DNA from: JAAZFF01 sp964405775
GTDB taxonomy: Bacteria > Verrucomicrobiota > Kiritimatiellia > RFP12 > UBA3636
Direction of reading: 5' to 3'
DNA: 16,425 bases
NCBI GenBank assembly: GCA_964405775.1
Contig: CAYOPG010000048.1
Span: forward strand, 1 to 16,425
Both the position numbers and the translations under genes were made by a program. This document shows positions 12,348 to 16,425 of this stretch, in pieces. The notes beneath the pieces are model-generated. The model was given only the letters and a program-made list of their open reading frames with translations. It made no database searches and was not told the origin of the DNA. Position 1 is the first letter of the stretch. The number at the start of each line of letters is the position of its first letter.

Positions 12348-13965
12348 AGGCTGCCCAGACATATTTCTTGCTCCCCATGCGGAACTCGCCCGTTTCCGCG
12401 ATGGCCGGAAAGCGCTCATAGAGATTCCCTGCTTGTTTTTCCAGGAATACCGCCAGTCCTTCGCCTTGCTGAGCCATGGCACCCTGCATTTCCTCATCAT
12501 CATCCGCTATGGTGCCCATGTGACCGGAGTTTAGGGCGAGGATTTCCCCCCGGATATCGTACAGAAGGAGACGCCCTCCCTCCGGCAGATATTTGTCCGC
12601 TAGGGGCTTGATTTCCTCGGGCGTTTTCATGTGGTTAAAAGCGGGCAGAACAAAAATCCCTACGGCTGCGTATGCCATGCAGACGGTCAGGGCGAATGCC
12701 AACGGCCAGTTCCCACGACGAAGTCTGGCCATGGCTGCGAGGCCGCCAGCGGCTACAAGCATCGGGATGACGAATGTCCAAGCGGGCACATTATGCAGCG
12801 CAAAAGACGTCGCCTCGTTGTTTTTGATAAACGGTATTTGGGAACTGAATGCCTTGGTCAAAGCCGTGCCGACGAACAAAATGGCGGTACCGATTAGGAT
12901 CGCCAGCGCCATGCGGCGGCAAACCCTTGAGCCGTGGATGCCTTCCCATCCCGCTGCGATGGCAATTGACATCGCGGGCAGGGCGAGCATGATGTAAAGG
13001 TTGCGTTTGCTGGCGGTTATAGAGAAGAAAATAACAACGAAGAGGCTCCAAACGAGCAGCTTGTCCAGCAGCGGAGGATTCTCCTTGCGCAGGTGCTTGT
13101 ACGCTGCCGGTATGAACAACGCCCATGGTAAAAACGAAATAGGCAGATTGTAGAGATAATAGAAGAAAGGCTTTTGGTGACCGAGATTGCCAGCAGCTCG
13201 CGAGAACGTTTGCGAAAACAGCAACTCATGCAAATAGTCGGACGGTGCCCCGGTGAAATAGCAAATGGCGACCCAAGTCAGCGGCACTGCGGTAGCCAGC
13301 AAGAGCCCAAGTACAAACTGGCCGGCCGGGATTCGCGCGGACTCCCGGTCAGCGTAGAATTTGACGAGCAGGTAAACGCCAGTAGGCACGAGGATGCCTA
13401 CTGGGCCCTTTGCTAATGCGCCAAGTCCCATGAATACAAAGGCCGGCAAGATCGACCAGACTCCGCCATTGGCGGTGTCGTGGCTGAAGAGCAGGTACAG
13501 GGACATCATTTGAAGACCCAGCAGCAGCGGGTCTATCTGCCCCATGCCGCCGGTGTCCCAAAACTGCCACACGGACGAAAGCACTATAACTGAGAGCAGA
13601 GCCGTGCGGCGGCCGCACCAAAGTTTGGCTATGCCGTATGTGCCCAAAAGCGACAGGAACACGCCTATTCCAGATGGAAGGCGCGATCCAATTGGTTTCG
13701 GGAAGACCGCCTCTCCCGCGTTGATCAGCCAGAACATCAGTGGAGGCTTGTCCGCGTAAGGAACGTTGTGACGGTGAGGCACTATCCAGTCTCCGCTCGC
13801 CGCCATTTCACGGGCAATGTAAACGAAGCGCGCCTCGTCGGGCTCCCAGTAATCCCGCAGGGCGTAGTTCCCTCCCCACATTATTAAAACCCATACGACC
13901 GCCAGCGCGAACAGCCTGAGGCGGTGACGGATTACAATAGTTTTGAAATTCTTTGAATTGCTCAT
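12334..13965 (-). CDS. Membrane glycosyltransferase, ArnT/PMT-like (GT39/GT83 type)
   Basis: 543 residues, the length of ArnT (about 550). These integral membrane enzymes take a sugar from a polyprenyl-phosphate donor and attach it to lipid A, protein or another acceptor on the periplasmic side. The first helix (about 17-35) is followed by the catalytic loop R-D-Y-W-E-P-D-E-A-R-F (37-47) and by Y-A-D-K-P-P-L-M-F-W-L (70-80), both signatures of this superfamily. About a dozen hydrophobic segments continue to about residue 450, then a soluble C-terminal domain. It overlaps the convergent GT2 gene by 14 bp. The start at 13965 has no Shine-Dalgarno and lies only about 5 nt from the predicted transcription start. 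Whether the acceptor is lipid A, as for ArnT, cannot be read. Confidence 0.9.
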   Translation of the reverse strand: MSNSKNFKTIVIRHRLRLFALAVVWVLIMWGGNYALRDYWEPDEARFVYIAREMAASGDWIVPHRHNVPYADKPPLMFWLINAGEAVFPKPIGSRLPSGIGVFLSLLGTYGIAKLWCGRRTALLSVIVLSSVWQFWDTGGMGQIDPLLLGLQMMSLYLLFSHDTANGGVWSILPAFVFMGLGALAKGPVGILVPTGVYLLVKFYADRESARIPAGQFVLGLLLATAVPLTWVAICYFTGAPSDYLHELLFSQTFSRAAGNLGHQKPFFYYLYNLPISFLPWALFIPAAYKHLRKENPPLLDKLLVWSLFVVIFFSITASKRNLYIMLALPAMSIAIAAGWEGIHGSRVCRRMALAILIGTAILFVGTALTKAFSSQIPFIKNNEATSFALHNVPAWTFVIPMLVAAGGLAAMARLRRGNWPLAFALTVCMAYAAVGIFVLPAFNHMKTPEEIKPLADKYLPEGGRLLLYDIRGEILALNSGHMGTIADDDEEMQGAMAQQGEGLAVFLEKQAGNLYERFPAIAETGEFRMGSKKYVWAAFRTL

Positions 13966-13976
13966 GATGTCTGATA

Positions 13977-14004
13977 ATTATACAACAGTCAAAGTGCAAA
14001 GCAA
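13977..14004 (-). promoter_or_regulatory. Promoter for the GT39 gene, nearly leaderless
   Basis: On the minus strand TTGCTT (13999-14004) and a perfect TATAAT (13977-13982) are 16 bp apart. Transcription would start near 13970, leaving about 5 nt before the ATG at 13965, which fits the absence of a Shine-Dalgarno. The candidate operator arm ends 10 bp upstream of the -35. Confidence 0.55.
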
Positions 14005-14011
14005 TTATCAC

Positions 14012-14045
14012 AACATTACGTTTTGGCAAGGTAAAACGTAATGTT
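14012..14045. promoter_or_regulatory. 13-bp inverted repeat between divergent promoters (candidate operator)
   Basis: AACATTACGTTTT (14012-14024) and AAAACGTAATGTT (14033-14045) are perfect reverse complements with an 8-base spacer. The right arm abuts the response-regulator -35 at 14046. The left arm, read on the minus strand and extended into the spacer, is TTGCCAAAACGTAAT, the 15-mer found upstream of the GT2 gene. As it lies between divergent promoters it is not a terminator; an operator for the adjacent OmpR-type regulator is the simplest reading. Confidence 0.6.
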
Positions 14046-14075
14046 TTGACTTTGCCTGAGTAGAATTCTTATAAT
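14046..14075 (+). promoter_or_regulatory. Sigma70-like promoter for the two-component operon
   Basis: TTGACT (14046-14051) and a perfect TATAAT (14070-14075) are 18 bp apart. Transcription should begin near 14082, giving a leader of about 79 nt. The inverted repeat ends at the base before the -35, a position suited to autoregulation. Confidence 0.65.
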
Positions 14076-14160
14076 TCCCGAACAATCTTTGGCAGAGCAG
14101 GCGCGGCGTTGGAAATAGCGCCACAGTTCCGTGTCCCCACCGATGCAGAAGGGAAAAAGA

Positions 14161-14829
14161 ATGAAGATCTTGATTGTAGAGGATGATATGAAGACGGCCG
14201 GGTTCGTTGAAAAGGCCTTTCAGCAGGCCGGCTTTGTGACGTGTCATGTAACGGATGGAGAAAATGCGCTTGCTAAGGCAACTACCGAAGATTTCGACGT
14301 GGCAGTGGTGGATCTAATGCTGCCCAAGCTCGATGGGCTGAGCGTCATAGAAGGCATTCGCAATGCAGGACGCAAGTTCCCCATAATAGTCTTAAGCGCG
14401 AAAGGATCGGTCGAAAGCAAGATCAAGGGGCTTGAGACGGGTGGAGACGACTATATGTCCAAGCCGTTTTCGATTACGGAGCTTCTGGCGCGTGTACAGG
14501 CGCTTCTGAGGAGATCTTCTTCGACGCCCGACTCGATGATTTTGACTGTGGAGGACCTCACTCTTGACATCGTGTCACGTCGCGTGCATCGTGGTAGAGA
14601 TCGCATAGAGCTGCAGCCGCTGGAGTTTCAGCTTCTGGAGTATCTCATGCGCAACCGTGGCAGAGTGGTTTCGAAGACGACGATTATGGAGCATGTGTGG
14701 GGGTATGATTTCGACACGCAAACGAACATCGTAGAATCACGCGTCTGCCGTCTGCGTGACAAAATAGACAAGCCGTATGATAGAAAACTCGTCAAGACTG
14801 TCAGGGGATTCGGATATGTCATCGAGTGA
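14161..14829 (+). CDS. OmpR/PhoB-family response regulator
   Basis: 222 residues, standard for the family. The receiver domain (1-115) has the acidic pair D8-D9, the phosphoacceptor D51 (A-V-V-D-L-M-L-P), the switch residue S79 (V-L-S-A) and K101 (S-K-P-F). The winged-helix DNA-binding domain (about 125-222) has L-Q-P-L-E-F-Q-L-L-E-Y-L, S-K-T-T-I-M-E-H-V-W-G-Y and the terminal V-K-T-V-R-G-F-G-Y-V-I-E. The frame extends to a GTG at 14131, but the 14161 ATG starts at the first receiver strand and has AAGGGA 6 bp upstream. The partner kinase begins inside its last codons (14-bp overlap). Likely targets from context are its own promoter and the two glycosyltransferase promoters. A CusR/CopR- or PmrA-like specificity cannot be told apart by eye. 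Confidence 0.96.
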   Translation: MKILIVEDDMKTAGFVEKAFQQAGFVTCHVTDGENALAKATTEDFDVAVVDLMLPKLDGLSVIEGIRNAGRKFPIIVLSAKGSVESKIKGLETGGDDYMSKPFSITELLARVQALLRRSSSTPDSMILTVEDLTLDIVSRRVHRGRDRIELQPLEFQLLEYLMRNRGRVVSKTTIMEHVWGYDFDTQTNIVESRVCRLRDKIDKPYDRKLVKTVRGFGYVIE

Positions 14830-15250
14830 TCCGCGGCGGACCGGCTCAATAAGGGGCAAAGTGTCGCTGCTCTACTCCGCCACCTTCACCGCCACTCTGC
14901 TGTTGGGGTTTATTGCGGTTTTCTTAAGCCAGAGATACGCCACCAACAAGTCAGCCATGAAAAAACTCGACACGTTTTCACGTGAGTTCACTTACGAATA
15001 TATGGTCGGCAGTGAACTTAAGCACGTGGACTTGGTTCTGACGATTAGTGACGTTGATCCGAGCGTAACCGCTGTCATACTTGAGCGCAACGCGATGTTT
15101 AAACCGGAAGAAGTGTTTATTGACACGCAGGGCTTCCTTAACATTCTCGGAGCCGCCGACGGGGAGGTGCTTACCTTCACCATGCCTAAGGACGACCCCA
15201 GAGGACTTGTTGTTAAATCCCACGAAGTGGAAGATCGGGGGCCGTTTTAG
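14816..15250 (+). CDS. Histidine kinase, N-terminal part (frame ends at a premature TAG)
   Basis: 144 residues: first membrane helix (about 18-38, L-L-Y-S-A-T-F-T-A-T-L-L-L-G-F) and the beginning of a periplasmic sensor region. The ATG at 14816 overlaps the response-regulator stop by 14 bp, typical of coupled partners; an ATG at 14777 in the same frame is less likely. Translation ends at TAG 15248-15250, but the rest of a kinase continues at once in the -1 frame. Adding one base in the five-G run at 15237-15241 would read R-G-A-V-L-D-H-Q-F-N-E-E and join both parts into one protein. As written, this piece has no kinase domain and could not signal. Either a real frameshift or a sequence or assembly error explains it. 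Confidence 0.8.
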   Translation: MSSSDPRRTGSIRGKVSLLYSATFTATLLLGFIAVFLSQRYATNKSAMKKLDTFSREFTYEYMVGSELKHVDLVLTISDVDPSVTAVILERNAMFKPEEVFIDTQGFLNILGAADGEVLTFTMPKDDPRGLVVKSHEVEDRGPF

Positions 15251-16425
15251 ACCACCAATTCAACGAAGAATCATATGGCGAGGACGTCAATCATGTTTAC
15301 TTCATGCTGATCAGTCCCGATGGTAAAATGTTGGCTAAATCCGGGTTCACGGAAATAGACGGCAGTTTTTTCACACAGCACGAACTTCCTGCCCCCGGCG
15401 AGGTACACACATATCGCTTGCCATACGGCGATGGGCGTATTCTGGCGAAATACCGCGGACTTTATGATGGCAACGTCATTATGACGGCCGAACACATGAG
15501 GCACTTCGACCGGGCTCTGAAAAATCTTCTTTATGCTCTGCTTGCCACTTTCATTTTGTCGCTTCCGGTCAGCTATTATTCAGGACGCTACATTGCCCGC
15601 AGAGTCGTCAACGGCCTCGACCGCGTTATAGCGGCAGCGCGGATAATCGGTGCCGGCAACTATTCGGAGCGCGTTGCCCACGGCACCGAGGGCAAGGAGA
15701 TAAATTATCTGGCGGATGCCTTCAACGCCATGACGGCAAACACTGAGAAACTGCTGTCGGAACTCAAGATGATTTCCAACGATATGGCACATGATCTCCG
15801 CACTCCGATAACACGGCTGCGCGGACAGGCCGAGATGGCTCTTTACTCGAGCAATGGCAGCAATGAACTCGCCTGCGACGTTGCCGAAGAGTGCGGAAAC
15901 ATGCTGACAATGATCAACACAATGCTTGAAATCGCACGCGCGGAGTACAGACTCAAGGAGTCAGCGGACGAAGAGTTGGACATGGCGCAGATCGCGCGCG
16001 ACTCCGTGAGCATGTTCGAAACTATTTCGGAAGACAAAAACGTGGATATTATAATAGACGTTCCCGACACTCCTGTGGTGCTGAGGATCGACAAAGTGGA
16101 TGTGCAGAGAATCTTCGCCAATCTCCTCGACAATGCCGTCAAGTTCACGCCGTTCGGTGGCAGGGTGGCGGTCGCCCTCGCGGAGGACGAAGCCGCCGTG
16201 ACTATACGTGTTTCAGACACCGGGCCGGGAATCCCGCAGAAAGATCGAAAACGCGTATTTGAGCGCTTCTACCGTTCCGATGTCAGCCGTCACGTACCGG
16301 GCAACGGACTGGGACTTAGCCTGGTGAAGGCGATTGTCGATGCCCGCAATGGAACCATCGCCGTTTTAGATAATGAAGGAGGTGGCACGGTCTTCACCGT
16401 GACACTGCCGCGTATGCAGGCTCGG
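15217..16425 (+). CDS. Histidine kinase, C-terminal part (HAMP, HisKA, HATPase); runs off the right edge
   Basis: Open frame from just after an in-frame TAA at 15214 to the window end; the first in-frame ATG is at 15304, giving at least 374 residues. In order: the end of the sensor domain (Y-F-M-L-I-S-P-D-G-K-M-L-A-K-S), a second membrane helix (L-L-Y-A-L-L-A-T-F-I-L-S-L-P-V), HAMP, HisKA with the phosphorylated histidine in M-A-H-D-L-R-T-P-I-T, the N box L-L-D-N-A-V-K-F-T-P, G1 D-T-G-P-G-I-P, F box F-E-R-F-Y-R-S-D and G2 G-N-G-L-G-L-S-L. The layout matches kinases of the CusS/heavy-metal-sensor type. It is in the -1 frame relative to the N-terminal part, so the gene is split. The sequence ends near the usual C-terminus (V-F-T-V-T-L-P), so little is missing. 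Confidence 0.88.
   Translation, partial: MPRSGRSGAVLDHQFNEESYGEDVNHVYFMLISPDGKMLAKSGFTEIDGSFFTQHELPAPGEVHTYRLPYGDGRILAKYRGLYDGNVIMTAEHMRHFDRALKNLLYALLATFILSLPVSYYSGRYIARRVVNGLDRVIAAARIIGAGNYSERVAHGTEGKEINYLADAFNAMTANTEKLLSELKMISNDMAHDLRTPITRLRGQAEMALYSSNGSNELACDVAEECGNMLTMINTMLEIARAEYRLKESADEELDMAQIARDSVSMFETISEDKNVDIIIDVPDTPVVLRIDKVDVQRIFANLLDNAVKFTPFGGRVAVALAEDEAAVTIRVSDTGPGIPQKDRKRVFERFYRSDVSRHVPGNGLGLSLVKAIVDARNGTIAVLDNEGGGTVFTVTLPRMQAR

Noticed and set aside
13544..13759. Plus-strand and alternate-frame open frames inside the GT39 gene (several between 12593 and 13759)
   Set aside because: They are antisense or shifted readings of a gene with clear membrane-transferase motifs and have no motifs of their own.
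14012..14045. Inverted repeat considered as a rho-independent terminator
   Set aside because: It lies upstream of both divergent genes, between their promoters, so no known transcript would end there.
15843..16220. Minus-strand 125-residue open frame inside the kinase
   Set aside because: Ser/Thr/Ile-rich low-complexity product antisense to the HisKA and HATPase region, which has all expected motifs; a shadow.
1..16425. Mobile element, CRISPR array, phage or defence island
   Set aside because: No transposase, integrase, terminal repeats, regularly spaced repeats or defence-type domains were seen; the gene content is housekeeping and envelope functions.

Overview
The window reads as chromosomal DNA of a Gram-negative bacterium of the PVC superphylum, most likely Kiritimatiellota, Lentisphaerota or Verrucomicrobiota. 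The best marker is a 52-residue basic protein at 3371-3529 (starting MSQHTSLKG, ending LPKTKPEE), which I recognise as a small-protein family seen in Chlamydiae, Verrucomicrobia and Lentisphaerae. Apolipoprotein N-acyltransferase, a lipoprotein, an ArnT-like transferase and periplasmic signal peptides indicate a two-membrane envelope. There are no tRNAs, rRNAs, insertion sequences, CRISPR arrays or phage genes. Coding density is high.

Layout. (A) 130-3529, minus strand: small basic protein, SH3-domain exported protein, ispH, panC and a YhcH-family protein. The last four are tightly packed with a 4-bp overlap or gaps of 3-7 bp. A sigma70-like promoter lies at 3582-3610, and a 10-bp-arm hairpin separates the first gene from the rest. 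(B) 3676-6494, plus strand: a lipoprotein of unrecognised function with its own promoter and an ideal Shine-Dalgarno, then pdxS behind a strong extended -10 promoter and a structured leader of about 125 nt. (C) 6530-11423, minus strand: nrnA-like DHH phosphoesterase, SGNH hydrolase, lnt and a secreted metallo-beta-lactamase-fold protein, probably one operon. It meets pdxS tail to tail at a 17-bp hairpin that lies partly inside the last codons of the lactamase-fold gene. (D) 11523-13982: a GT2 glycosyltransferase (plus) and an ArnT/GT39-like membrane transferase (minus), convergent and overlapping by 14 bp. (E) 14046-16425, plus strand: an OmpR-type response regulator and a histidine kinase whose reading frame is broken near 15240. 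The kinase runs to the right edge.

How the parts may work together. Blocks D and E look like an envelope-modification module: a polyprenyl-phosphate sugar transferase, a polyprenyl-phosphosugar-dependent membrane transferase and a two-component system. A 15-bp sequence occurs once upstream of each glycosyltransferase. In both places it is oriented toward that gene and lies 10-11 bp upstream of the predicted -35. The copy upstream of the membrane transferase is also one arm of a 13-bp inverted repeat that abuts the -35 of the response-regulator promoter. This is a plausible operator linking the regulator to both transferases, and is the most testable new observation here. Others are the pdxS leader, the kinase frameshift, a 20-bp-period direct repeat at the small-basic-protein promoter, and a lipoprotein that appears to combine a YdjY-like region with two ExbD-like repeats. 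All domain and promoter assignments were made by eye; no search or folding program was run.
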